Source of the DNA: Ridgeia piscesae
Lineage: Eukaryota > Annelida > Polychaeta > Sabellida > Siboglinidae
Length of the DNA: 64,000 nt
Direction of reading: 5' to 3'
NCBI GenBank assembly: GCA_025642075.2
Contig: JAODUO010000140.1
Span: 255,001 to 319,000, forward strand
Part shown: positions 38,601-51,000 of the stretch, piece by piece
How positions within the stretch are numbered: the first letter of the stretch is position 1
Layout: each line of letters starts with the position of its first letter
The notes under the pieces: generated by a model
What the model was told of the DNA's origin: nothing
Database searches by the model: none
Seen by the model: only the letters and a program-made list of their open reading frames with translations
Program-made: the position numbers and the translations under genes

Positions 38601-41092
38601 TACTTCCACTTGCAGACTGGGAGAGTGTGTCTGTAGTTACAAACATTCTCGATGCTTCTACTTGCAGACTGGGAGGGTATGTCCGTAGATGCAAACATTC
38701 TCGATGCTCTTCTTCTGAACACGTCCCGAATTGGGCATGGGTACGCCATCATGAAACATCCACACATCCGCAAACTACTGCGTGAACGTGACATCGCCAT
38801 TGAAGTTAACCCTATCTCCAATCAGGTCAGTGTCGAGTTTACATTTTAAAGAGTGATAATTTGTTATCATGATATTCGTATTCTGGGGTAGGGTTGCCCT
38901 CTACCAATCTCCAAATATACAAATGTCAAATAAAATTAAATTTTGTCAGAAATCTCTCTGGCATCAATCAGATTTGTCCTTGTCTGACGAATACAGGTAA
39001 ACATACTTTGTCAAGATTTCTACGTTGTAAGCCAATTCATGTGAAACTTCACAAAGTAACATGGAATCATACAGTTGACGTGGTTTCTCTGTGACGGCAT
39101 CATGTCTCTGTAATGATCTGCCATTGAATGTACATGTCACTGACTCTGTGGACTTGTTAAATGGCAGTTTAAGAATATTTTTTATAGAGTATTGGAATAC
39201 TGTGTATTATAAATTGAAGCATTTATGACAGGATGACTAGTCATCACATGCAACCACTTCCCCACGGGATGGGGGTGTTTTCCTGTGGGATGGTGGTAGA
39301 GGGCCCATCCTGTATCCAATATCCTGTATCGCCAGCTTAATCCCAGCAGTTGACGTTCTTGTCTCAGCGGTCAACAGAGATACACGCTATAATTTTCTTC
39401 TCTTCCACTGTGCACCATGCCACGACGAGGCCGTCCGAAACGAAGGGCCACGGAGCCAGATAGCCCGCCAGCAGTGCATCGTCGTGTGATTGCGACTCCC
39501 TTATCTTGGGGCATTCGGTTAACAAACCTCTTTTGGGAGGGCTTGACACCCAGAGTGGACGCAGGCCCCAGGATTGTCTGGTCATGTGGCCACAGTCACG
39601 TGTCCAAGACCTGTAACTGACCCAGGTCCTGACGCGAAAGTCCAAGACCAGTAACTGACTGACCCAGGACGTCGCACCCAGGACCGGTCACGCGATCATA
39701 TCCAGGCCTCGCAGCCAGACCTCTCAGTGTTAAGAGAGATACGGCCGGGCTGTCCCATTTTTGCCAAAGTAATAAATAATGCTTATACCTTAACAAATGT
39801 GTTTGAGTTGTTGTCATAAATAAGATTTTCATTACTGTAATGTATGCATTTTATTTTATGTAAAATAATTATTATATTATAGTAATTATGTGTTTAACAT
39901 TGTTATAATTTAAGCGCCTTTGAACACACTTATATCATGAAAGATAGCGCTTTATAAACACTGAAGACTAGCGCCATCTACATGTTGTCACAGGTACTCA
40001 TGCTGGTGGATGATCTGCGCAACCACCCGGCCGCACCTCTCATGGCTGAAGGCTTTCCCCTCGTCATCAGTTCCGATGACCCAGCGATGTGGGGAAGTAC
40101 AGGAATTTCCCACGACTTCTACGAGGCATTCATGGGCTTGGGAGGAGCCTGGGCCAACCTGGCGACCCTCAAGAAGCTCGCTTCGGATTCCATCAGGTGA
40201 AGAATACAGCATTTTGTTAATTAATTTAATCCAGTTAATTTCCTTTTCTGCCAGATCTTCTTTAAATGTCTTGTGCCAGGTCTTAGTTGCCCTTCTCTGA
40301 TTCTATTCCATCGCTATCCTGTCTCTTGATAAACGTAAAATATGTCCAGCTGTTTATGTTTATCAACAGACGGCCAGCACTGAGTATGTATAAATTCCGT
40401 GCATGTTTGTTTATGTGTGCACATGTACAGGCTTGTGGTTAAGTCTAGCCATAGTAGAGACCATGCATACCATAGCATGGATCACTTTCTTATCTTGCCC
40501 AGTCTTGTGCCAAATCATTATAAACTCAATCCATGTGACAGTCAATGCAGTTCACAGTGCCATACGTATGAAGAAAATATGTCAACAATAATGCACTGTA
40601 ATTAACACAATACATGTCATTTGTACAGAATTGCTATGAAATAGGATGACTGCCAATTGTCGCATTAAAGCTGTCGTTACTTACACCATAATCTAATTTA
40701 ACTGTAATTGTAATAAAATCAGTGTGTTTGTTTCCATATATTTGATAACACCTCCACATTTGAATAACAAGAAACAGTGCTTTACAGTCTTGACTTTATT
40801 CTAATGACATAACTACAGTCAGGCCTGCACATAATATATGTATCCTTTTCGGAGGTTATATTTTGAGCTGTCGTTAGAGAAATCTTTTTGCGTGGGTAAT
40901 CGTTCTTTCCGGTTATGAGTTTAGATTGTTCCTCACTGTTCTATCACAATGGCACATAGTACAGCTGTTTGTCTGGTTCCTTGTTGTAGATACAGTGCTA
41001 CGGGGCAAACTGAGAAAGCCGCCTTATACAAACTGTGGCAGAAGGCATGGGACGTCTTTATCAAGGACATGCTTCGTCAACACTGGCCATGA
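20696..41092 (+). CDS. ADA2: secreted adenosine deaminase 2 / ADGF (CECR1-type), 9 exons, 518 aa
   Basis: Exons: 20696-21035, 22330-22476, 24131-24197, 29961-30171, 30665-30792, 31237-31436, 38668-38825, 39994-40196 and 40990-41092. All introns are GT-AG, every phase matches, and the sum is 1,557 nt. The enzyme deaminates adenosine outside the cell. A hydrophobic signal peptide covers about residues 1-28, followed by the ADGF N-terminal domain. HIHD (118-121) holds two zinc-ligand histidines. HAGET (360-364) has a zinc-ligand His and the catalytic Glu. RIGHG (385-389) has the catalytic His, and SSDDP (443-447) the zinc-ligand and catalytic Asp. Cys140 and Cys164 probably form the disulfide of the receptor-binding insertion, and NVT at 133 is a glycosylation sequon. 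The length is close to human ADA2 (511 aa). Introns 3 and 6 contain giant minisatellites. All catalytic residues are present, so activity is expected. Confidence 0.95.
21255..21335 (+). repeat. tRNA-derived SINE with A-rich tail, ADA2 intron 1
   Basis: TAGTCTAGTGGTTGGCG resembles an A box and TGTTCAATTCCC a B box at tRNA spacing, followed by an A-rich run. This fits a short SINE inserted in sense in intron 1. Confidence 0.65.
21532..21563. repeat. short perfect-arm palindrome in ADA2 intron 1
   Basis: CACAGAGCAGTGA and TCACTGCTCTGTG form 13-base arms around a 2-base centre. Related ACTGCTCTGYGAATA segments lie on either side (about 21498 and 21590), suggesting part of a small repeat family. 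Confidence 0.7.
23143..24062. mobile_element. foldback-like element, ADA2 intron 2
   Basis: The left end (about 23143-23255) is a tandem array of 16-17-base units with core GACATTTCGGTAAC. The right end (about 23902-24060) has the same unit in inverted orientation (GTTACCAAAATGTC). Ends made of inverted tandem repeats are the hallmark of foldback elements. No transposase is seen in the middle. The element ends only about 70 bases before the acceptor of exon 3. Confidence 0.7.
24646..29335. repeat. 39-bp minisatellite, about 120 units, ADA2 intron 3
   Basis: Uniform 39-bp units recognisable by CACCCATCTAGAACCAG. Variants are CACAC/CATAC, ATGCC/ATACC and TTGCA/TTGGA. In the plus strand the unit reads [13 protein letters not shown]. 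Because 39 is a multiple of 3, four frames (two per strand) stay open for over 1,570 codons. The array lies wholly between exons 3 and 4. The marker units with TTGCATATTC and TTGCAAATTC recur 1,521 bp apart (39 units), showing a segmental duplication inside the array. I do not consider any of these frames a gene. Confidence 0.97.
32081..38705 (+). repeat. 52-bp minisatellite made of the intron 6/exon 7 junction of ADA2, about 126 units
   Basis: Each unit contains TTCCACTTGCAG followed by ACTGGGAGGGTATGTCTGTA and GATACAAACATTCTAGATGC. The first 12 bases are an acceptor sequence. The remainder encodes [14 protein letters not shown], which matches the start of exon 7 ([14 protein letters not shown] at 38668). 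The array runs through most of intron 6 in the sense direction, and its last unit is the real exon start. Common variants are TTATCGATGCTTCAGC and GTTATCAATACTTCC. Many units between about 34890 and 36000 carry single-base deletions. Open frames here are repeat artefacts. Confidence 0.97.
38656..38668 (+). promoter_or_regulatory. genuine 3' splice site of ADA2 exon 7
   Basis: CTTCTACTTGCAG|AC. Only splicing here joins HAGET (exon 6, phase 1) to [20 protein letters not shown] in frame and continues to RIGHG. Roughly 125 near-identical CTTGCAG|AC sites lie upstream in the same intron. Confidence 0.85.
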
Positions 41093-43838
41093 GCTGCAGA
41101 CAGGTGTGGGTTCCAGGGTCATCTTACTAGGGCCAGCCTTTGGGTCAGTTAATCTGTTGACCATGTCCATCACATCACCGGTTGCCTAGAGAAAAGGTCC
41201 GTCAAACCGTCAGAATGGTTGTTGTCAAATATACGGCTGTTTTGTTGAATTTATGACACCAAACACGTTTCTTTACAACTCTTTATTTATGTGGCTATTT
41301 TAAGGCAACAGCCACTCGCGGGAATGTTTCATCCAGTAGGTGTTGTGGCATCCTTGTGATGGAATGCACTTTTCTTGTTTTTAGCAACATTTACCAGAAT
41401 GGCTTTTACATAACCATGAATGATGGATTAGCCTTGGTGTATATATTACATTGTCTTATTGTTAGTCTTCATTTTGAAATTACTTTATAATTACATCATT
41501 TAGGTAACATTTTAAATGAGAAATGTTTGAAATTTCACGTTATTTTGATATACATAGCTATGTCGAATATACAGTGCAGTATGGTCACATCTAAACATAT
41601 CTGTTATAACAAGGGACTAGTGGCTAAGCATTGGTTTTGTGATCGTGTAACATGGACATATCTCACCTTCATCTTTTTAACTGTGTTCAGTAGATCTTCA
41701 AAACGACTCACTCGCAGAGTGATGGTTTTCTGATTGCACTGATGGTGATGTGGGCCAGTGTAAGAAATACATATGTCGAGTATTACAGGTCATAGTTGAT
41801 TTATATAAATGGCATTTCGAATGAATGATATAATGGTGCTGTTTTAATTTGTTTTGTCTTGTGAATGATATATTGTAATTATGAATACATTCTTAGTGAT
41901 TCTTGTGATTTACCACACAAGTATTTGGATTATTTTATGATCTGTTTTGTGACGTTTCCTTTGGTCCATGTCTGTTTGTATTTACTGTTTAATTCTGGTA
42001 AGATGGAGTTGGTGATTGGTATTAATTATGGTTTATATCATTGCCTCATCTTTATGGCAGGAGCAATTTTACTCATTGTGTTGTTTACCCTGTTAATGTG
42101 CTAATACAACTTGTATCGTGTTGGTGATTGGTATTAATTATGGTATTAATTACAATAGGTTTATATGCTGTTCCAGTGTGATAAGTAGCCGGGAAACCAG
42201 TCACAAAACTAATATTTCAAGGGTGACCTGTTATTAGCCTGGAGACAGCTCTAAATTGTGAATCTACATTTGCAATCAGTAGTTTGGTGAATGGTTGCAC
42301 TCCAGGTAGTAATGATATACCTCGCAAATGTTGACTTTGTGTATACCCAGGTAATTTACTTTTTTTGTCTTTTACAGATGATTTATGTTATTGCCTCGTC
42401 TTTATGGCAGGAGCAATTTTACTCAGTGTTGGTTGTTTATCCTGTTAGTGTGCTAATATGACATGTGTCGTGTGTCTACACTGTTTTGTTGTTGTTGATG
42501 ATTCATGTTGATATCTTGTCTGTATTAAAATGGCTCTCGTACCTCAGATTATATAAATAAAATATTACATAATGATTGTGTTATGATGTCTATACAAAGA
42601 AAGGGAAATAATCATGACACGACAACAGAAATAAAAGACTCAGTCAGGCATACAGAAAGGACAAGATAAAATTAGGGAGATCAATGTTAGGTGCATTGTT
42701 TGTTCACGCGACATCAACATGTTGGTCTTAGGCATATTCATTCACATTACAGATGTTTATATATACACATTATTATGTTTATCCTTTTGGTATGTTTACA
42801 TTGACAATTTGTATGTTTTTTTGGAGATCTTAGATTTTTTCTCATCATCTTATGGATATTTTGGGTTTACACCAAAGTATAAGCAACGTACTCAGAAACA
42901 ATCCACTCACTGCATGTTTTATTTACAAACATCTGTAAAACAAACCTGCAGTGAGATAACGCACTTCAGATTAGCAGTTAGCAAACTACAAGCTGCTGTG
43001 ACACTCTTGCCTGAAAACATGCAAGATATTCACAAAATTAGACAAAACCTTACAAAAATACTATGCTATACCCCATCTTCGTCGTGATTCCTGTTGTTGT
43101 GGCATTAACATATCGTAGTAAGGAACATTATCTCACAACTTTTTATATTTGCAATGAAAATGAAATCTCCATGGATTAAAACCGTCATTCTAGAAGTTGT
43201 ATTGGTAGACAAATACAACCAGGAATAAGATTTTTAAAGGATCCTGTGTTGATATTATTTCATTTAAAAGCAACAATTCACTGCTTGTACCAAACTAGTC
43301 ACCACTGCACTAAATGCAGCGAGATATTACATATGCATATTATTACCAATATTACAACAACCCAAACTGTTGCAAATCCAAAGGCATTTGTGTTTCCCAT
43401 CCTTAAGACTTGAAAGTACTGTAAAGTTCACCCTTTGTCAGATATGTTCTCTGGAACACCAATTCACGTGTGAAGCTTTCAGCCACTCTGCAATAACTGC
43501 ACAAACTATCCACTGACTATATGCATGCAGATTTTAACTTACACACCTGAGTGAACTGAGGCAATGTAGAGTGAACAAAATTTAAATGATAGATCTGTTG
43601 TTCCAACCACTGTACCACGCTAGAGTGGACCGACGTATTCAGTGACCACAACGAGCAGTCACATGTGGACAAACAGCTGTGTACTGATGTGGACCAAGAA
43701 ACAGACACTGTTGTTTGCTCTGTACCTATAATTTGCATAGATGTAAAAAAACTCACAACAGAACAGCAACAGAATAACACTCGGTAAAACTTGTGTCGCC
43801 AGAATCCATCATTTTTGCAAGTTATAACAACCACAGTT
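41093..43838. other. 3' flank of ADA2 and intergenic, with a local duplication
   Basis: TTTATGGCAGGAGCAATTTTACTCA recurs near 42052 and 42399 within a roughly 90-bp direct repeat. An AATAAA at about 42555 could be the ADA2 polyadenylation signal, which would imply a 1.4-kb 3' UTR; this is a weak guess. The 122-codon open frame at 42719-43087 has no recognised domain. Confidence 0.4.
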
Positions 43839-43846
43839 CTCACAAT

Positions 43847-44261
43847 CAGGCTTGTTAACAAATGCGAATGGCATTCGAACATTTGGCATTCAAATGTAAC
43901 CATTTAATTTTCAGCACATTCAAATGCGAACCATAACCATTTGCATTCGAACCATAAACATTCACATCCCAGATATCTGCCTGTTCAATGTTGATGTAAT
44001 TAGGCAGTCCTGGCCACTGGAATGAATGACTGCTGACTAGCCAAAGGGCGTTTAGTGGTAATTTGAACCTTTTTGCAGCCAGCATTCCTGGTCATACATG
44101 GCAATAAGACAGGCCTCATTGGTAAGTGGCAGTTGTTCAGTGGGCAATTGTCTGCCCATTCGAATGCGTCCACCAAACATTTGCATTCGAATATGATCAA
44201 AGAAATAGGCAATTATATATTGCTACTCGAATGCAGTGGTACACATTCATTAACAAGCCTG
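43847..44261. mobile_element. hAT-type MITE with exact 8-bp target duplication
   Basis: The element begins CAGGCTTGTTAAC and ends TTAACAAGCCTG. It is flanked on both sides by CTCACAAT (43839-43846 and 44262-44269). An 8-bp target duplication with CAGG-type inverted ends is diagnostic of hAT transposons. The interior has many CATTCGAATG-like motifs in both directions and no transposase, so it is non-autonomous. Confidence 0.85.
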
Positions 44262-44269
44262 CTCACAAT

Positions 44270-45004
44270 AATATTATTTCTCAAAAGACTTCTTAGAAAC
44301 TGCAGCAGCTTGCTAGTAGCGAGATATAATAATTTATTGTTATTTATTAAAATGAATAACAGGTTCAGGTGTATCCTGATAAAACACAACATATAGCACT
44401 ATGTTAACTGATTTAACTTAACCTACATAATTAATCGCCAATGTCCTAAATAACCTTTCCCGTGCAGAACCTTTTCACCGGTGCGAACTACGCCACAGTC
44501 AGCTATGGCTTACACTGAATACAGCATTACACAACAACAATGTGGTTGCTACAAAACATGTGGTGTTTTAGACCACTTATAGCTAAATCGACACAATGCG
44601 TAGAGTTGCTTAGTAATTGTTAATCTTCAACTAGTTTATCATATCACTAATTCAGCACCATTCTCTGAATACATGCTTTCCACTTCCCAGATTGGAAAAC
44701 ATTTCGGAAAGACTCGATTTAAAGCTCATCCAAACTGTGTTTTAAATAGGCATTTCTATGACCAAGGGTCAATAATTTAGCAGTGTTCACATTCATATTG
44801 CTGGACTTATAAGTGAAAGGCTTCCTTGTTCACTTGCTAGGGGGTTTGTGCTGAATGATAATCTTGACGAACCTGTTATACCTTTCAAGCCGTATCTATT
44901 TAGAAGTCTATTGTGGTTTGTTGGTGCCCACAAAAATTACTCTTTACACTCCCAGCAACTTTACCGAGATGCCTGTGGCAGACAAGACAGGTTCAGTTCG
45001 GTTC
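44270..45004. other. intergenic / CYB5R 3' flank
   Basis: No gene recognised. On the minus strand AATAAA-type signals occur near 44333-44348 and could serve the reductase gene, but this is unproven. Confidence 0.35.
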
Positions 45005-48000
45005 CTAGAAACAGAACAGGTTTTCCATCGCGTAGCCAAGTTTGTCAAGGTTTGGCAGGCAGGCGTTCTTGAGCATGACCGGGGGTCCACACATGATGAT
45101 GAGGGTGTCGTCAGCGGGGGACGGCATTCGCTCCTTCAGTATCTCCTCTGTCACAAAGCCTTTGCTGTACTTCCAGCCTGCAAGTCAATCAACAAAGTCA
45201 ACTGTGACCAAGGTTGTGTGCGTGTGTGTTGGCGTGTGTGTGCACGTGCATGTGTGTGTGGTTTACATAGCTCAGAACCATTGCAGAAAACATGCCTAGC
45301 ACCATGAATAACAGTACATAAATGTTAAATAACAAATGCTAAATGGCCATCATACCTTCACTACTCTGTAAATAACTTAGACCTGTTGAATGACATGCAG
45401 ACTGTCATACACAGGTCTGGTATGGCATTTCCTCATATGTTAACAGTTAAAAAAATTACCGGTATGTAACGTTCAAACCATACCTTCCTGCAATGGTAAT
45501 CATTAATCTGCATCAACTTGTTACACACATTAGGTGGAGCCACTCTTGCAATTTATTTCCCTTCAATCCACAGCTAATGTATTTTATATGTTAGGATCAC
45601 TGCCCATTGTCACGAACACAGCTACAAAAGAATTGTCATCTGCGACCAATCTGCAACTGCAGACTACAATAAAATTGACATAATGTACATAATACAAAGG
45701 GGCACCTACCCTCTTCTGGGCGATCGAGGGTGTACCAGACCTTCAGGCGATCAGGGTAGTCTTGAACAAGCTTGTCTAACTCTTCATGCAGCAAAATGTC
45801 CTGCTCCGTCTGGCACAGACACGCATTAGCGACCTTAATCACGTGCTCAATGCAAACATTAGTTACAACACCAGAAGGGGTGCTGATGGAAAATCCTCCA
45901 TTAAAGGGAGGGTGCCTCCTATTTTCATATTTATTTGTTATTGTGCAGTTATGTTATACAGTTCAATTAACATGTATTATAAGGTACCGAAAACCCAAAT
46001 GTTTTAACGAAGCAAAACCAATATGAGAAATTAACCGTTATAAAAATCGCAGCGCTGTCACGTAATTCAAATCGCTGCATTGTCACTCAAATTCTTGACT
46101 AGTAAGCTAAGAAAATTCCCACGAAGGTCATTACCCAAAGGGGACGGATCTACAATTGTCAATACTACAGTCAATATGGCTTTTGCTGTTCATGCCGACG
46201 ATTGACGATTCCTCTGTGGGTAAACAACCGATTCGTTACGAAGCATAACATTTCACCAACCAAATGTGGTTCATTAAAACATATTTGGGCTGTCAGTACG
46301 ATACAACATATTTAATTTATATTGTACAACATTATTGTACAATAAAAATAATGCACACTCCATTTAATATATAACAAAACAGTAACCAAAATAATGCATG
46401 ATGAGCAGTTCTACATTCGACCCTGACAAGAAATAATACGGCTGATGATTTAGGAAAGTGAATGACGATAGCGAGGAGACAAGTGGACCTATGTCACTTG
46501 GGAGGTGATGCTGTTACACTGTCCACATAGCGTATCCATACACAGATATCATGTACCTGGTTAGCCTTGACTACCCAGGCTTCGCAAAGTGGCAGTACCT
46601 TTTAGCCCCTCACATCCACCCGGGGAATTAATGCTCTGCCAATGTTACCTCAGGGCAGCATTACCCCTGTAAATTAATCCAAAACAGTGATGCTATCTGA
46701 CGGCTTTGAGTAGAGACACTACATAAGGGTTACATAAGCAAAGCAAATTTGTTACCAGACTATCTTCTCGGTGAAGTTACGCAGCCGAGCAAGAATCAGT
46801 TAAGCAAGACTAGTACCTGGTTGGCAAAGAGAAGAAACATCTTTAACTTGTCAGCGGGGTTCTTCAGAACGGCTCTCACCACCTGCAGCATCGGGGTGAT
46901 CCCTGTGGACACAATGGGAACACATCACTACTATATAACGTTATCTACACACCCTACAACAGCTACCGACAGGGGACTTATTTCACCTTTACTGCTACAA
47001 CAAAACTAGTACAGCTAAAACAAGAGTATGTCGCTTGTACACTACAATCTGTGACCCTACCTGTATTGATAAAGGTGTAACCACTTTATTGAATTAAAAA
47101 AAACGTTGAAAGAAAAATTTAACGAGCTGTTTTAGGCTGGCCATTTTGCTGAGGTTGTTATTTTGAGGGAGGACTGCTTCAATTGAAACAACTTACCAGT
47201 TCCCCCAGCGATCATGCCCAACTGTGACACCAACATGTCCTTCGGTTCCGACTTCTTGTCCGCACGAATCTTGAAGTGACCTGGAGTGACGGAAATATAT
47301 AAAAAACTGTGATCTATGCATTTATTTACATCTTTACATTGACAGAAATGCCAGAAGTGGCATACACTGTCTGAAGTATGTTGTTACTGGGTGAATTGCC
47401 ATCAGTGACATAAGTAATGTGCCCCACCATTACTGCAGTCCAAGATTTTTGCTGTCAGTTACACACAAGTCTTGAAAAGTGTCAACAAGACAATAATCCA
47501 CAATTACCCCTACTGCAATCTGAAGGCATTGACCTCCACACAGCAGGTAATTGTGTATAAAAATAATTTGAATAGCTAGCCTGTCGTATTCAAGTGTCAC
47601 ACATTGTGTGGCCGCAATAGCAACCTGTCATACTGAAATTGTTAATTAACTCTTTAGTGCGCAGACCGTTCAAAACCGCCCAACCCCTCGTATGCGCAGA
47701 CCATCCAAAACCACCATGTAAACTCACAGTTCGTGGGCCTTTCGTTCACTGCGATCACATCCTTCTTTTACATTAACCAGCCAGCTCAAACTGCTGATCT
47801 AAGCTCTGTGTAGGTCACGGAAACATGTGCTGTCGCTATCTTGTGAAAAAAAATTCGTTTGTGAAATAAGTGAGTTTATTTGTAAGGATGTTGAAGTGCG
47901 TTCGTCTAGTTAACCTCCGACATCGTGGCGGATATTACTGAGATCATTTCTCGATGATTTCGAGTCGGATATCAATGTTTGCAACGTGAATAATGTCGAC

Positions 48001-51000
48001 AGCGATCACGGAGACCCTGTTGTCATCCATCTACGTTGTCTGTGCGACATTTCGTTGTTGAGAAACGAAGAAGATGATGCGTCGGCAGCAGGTTCATTTC
48101 GCCGATATGCAGCCATTTTGTTGATCGGATCACCGTCTGTACTTCGTTTGGTTTATATAAGGTATTATATTAATATGCACTATGGTCACATTGCTTCTGA
48201 TAAGGGAGCATCTATTTGTAAAAGGAGCCTGCTATCCTTTGTTATTCGAGTGTTGATTTTACATACGAAAAGAACATTCCATTCGGCAGTATGATCGGTA
48301 AATGATAAATGATAGTCATTTTGTAAATTATGGCATGATTTTTGTCTTCCGTCGCATTGGCGTTGTTTACAAAAGCAAATATAATTTGAAAATTAACCAT
48401 CAAAATTGGATAAATGTTTTACTAGTGTTCTAAAACAATTAATATGTAGCATGATGAAATTGCTTATTTATTTTGTCATCATAATTGTTAAAGTTTGCTT
48501 CAAATATGAAATGTAATTGATTGCAACACATAAATTTTAATAACACATTTTATGCACACAATCATTCCATGTACAGTGCAATTAATATCATATATTTTCA
48601 TGCATTGGTTGTCGCATTATTAGAATTTTCATGCAAGCAACATGCAGCGTAATTCACATATGGCTGCCATCTTAAAATTGTCTGCCCACAGCAGGGTGTA
48701 AAATAAGAAGGCTGTCTACCCAGTAAAGAGTTAAGGAGACACTTTCTAGTGAAGATACGTTTGAATATTTACAGTGCAAGTATGCTGTAATTTACAGAAC
48801 AAGACAACCACAAGTTCATCTGAACCTGTCATTGTCCCTCAACTGTGGCAGTATTTGCCAGAAAAGTCGTGCCACTCACTGTTTCCGTCGTAGACCAGCA
48901 GGCCATTGGGGCCCCTCACATCAATGTAGTCGCCAATCTTCATGTTCTCCAGATACTGGGTCATCTTTCCACCGTCTGGGAACTTTGGGTGCACATTCTT
49001 GAAGTACACCTGTATGCAGGCAAACAGTTGATGTAAGGCTTGCTGCACGGCACAAATATTCTTACATCGAGAACTTGTTTACATTGCAAATAAACTGTCT
49101 GGTCACAATGCTACAACATTAGCATGGTTTTGTTTTATTCAAGTTTATTGAATCATTAAATTTGAAAAACTGATAATCTGCCAATGCAGTTATTACGTCC
49201 GGCAGAAATGGCCAGATGATAACAAGCACAGATGATTATGTAACACAGATGATTATGTAACATGTTAGATTACCACACTTAATCGCTGGCAGACCTGCTT
49301 ATTCCTACACATTCTTGATTCTGTAGTGGGAAGCATTTAGCCATGCTTCAATTACTACATAAAGACATTCACATATTTCTAGCACTATCATGTGTTCATT
49401 GAATTAAGGCAATGTGGAATGAAACAAACTGCCCGGCTTTAAAGTGACAGTCAGATGATTCAAACCCTGATCACTTCATTGCAAATCAGATGCTTTAATC
49501 ATCACGTCTGGAGCCTCAGTTTCAGACGAGACAAACCTTGACAAGAAGATCCATATAGCCTTTGTCATCATCAGAAGACACTGGCGTGTAGGCCCGTATC
49601 ACTAACTGACCGTCAACGCGGGCGGTCAAGAAGATGTGCTGCCCTGTAAGTGTAAAACACGTCAAGTCAAAACACGAAATGTGTTCCCTGGCAAAACAGG
49701 AGATGAGAGAAGAGGAAGACAGATGGATGTGTCAGGAGAGTTCTTAAGATGGCACCTAGCCAGGAACGACAGAGTACAGCAGTGGAACATGATCTACACC
49801 ACTCGGGTCTAAGGAGCGGATGAAGCAATGTAGAAGTCATAGTTTTCAATTGAACACTTTGTAGACTGTATTTACATATGACTTCTAAACAGCCTTTGTT
49901 TTTATTTCATGATGTGTGCATGTATAACAACATGTTATTTAATGTAACCATTCCCTATAATCTTGGGTACCGGTACATACCGCTATAATCACAACTTATA
50001 GAAATACAATTTTAACTAATTATTAATGTGCCTACAACGTGTAGCTCTAATGGATTATGTAATTTACATTACTGATGTAATCACCCCATGCCTGCAAAAT
50101 ATGAACAAAATCAGTGTGTATATTATACTCGAGGTATGTGCTAATTATACAAGGAAAATTCAGGAACATTGCTGATGTGCTCACCCATGTCAAATTTTTA
50201 TCAAACCCACCCTGCCCCTGGCACTGACCTGTTGGAAGACCAAGGATGTGCTCGGGGGATGGCAAGGCGAACTTGAAGATGCGGGTGTCATGGGAGATGA
50301 CCTGTTAACAACAATTACAAGCATGTAGGACATTACAGCACTTTACATGAAGTCCTCGTTAATCATTGCTTATACTCAAACATGTCATAGTACTTGTACT
50401 GTGGATTGAATTACCTGTGAACATTCATGCATCCAGGGCATTATATATGTTTAGAAAGTGTTTAAAGACATATCTTTTTATTAGACATTTCAATTAATTC
50501 AAATTGTTTTGAAATGACGGACATTGCTTTATAATTTCTTTTTAGTGTTTTAATCAGTGTTTATGTTTGAGATTAATTTATAGATTTATAATTATACATT
50601 TATGTATACAGTTTTAGTGAAGGTTTTAATTTTATACTAATTTATATAATTTACATACCAAGTTTTAGTATTATACATTTTTAAAGCAGTGTTTAATTTA
50701 GTTTAAATTAATTTATATAATTTACATTTCTATTTATTTTATTAATACACATTTAGTATATTTCTTGTGCAGCGCATTGATCTGCCATGCAGGCATTAGC
50801 GCTATATAAAAACTGTATTATTACCCGTTACCCAATTACTTCAGTCGGGTACTCATCCCAAACTTGTTACATAAACATGTACTCAGATTTAGCTATAAAT
50901 CTATCCACCCACTGGCCCGACATGGACACAAGCAACAGACCTCTTTGTCAACCAGCTTCAGTGGGTACTTGATATTGGGGTCCTTCAATGTGATGGGAGC

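Noticed and set aside
32081..38705. CRISPR-like array
   Set aside because: Units are contiguous with no unique spacers, the genome is eukaryotic, and the unit is explained by an exon junction.
32016..38821. Dozens of ORFs on both strands reading like [18 protein letters not shown]
   Set aside because: Translations of the 52-bp minisatellite. Only the final sense copy, at 38668, is real exon.
39417..39620. ORF starting [14 protein letters not shown] with an AT-hook-like RGRP core
   Set aside because: It lies inside ADA2 intron 7, is short, and I saw no further domain. It could be a transposon fragment.
42719..43087. 122-codon plus-strand ORF
   Set aside because: Hydrophobic, AT-driven composition with no domain or splice context.
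47986..48294. 102-codon plus-strand ORF
   Set aside because: It lies inside the piggyBac-like element and intron of the reductase; best read as a transposase remnant.
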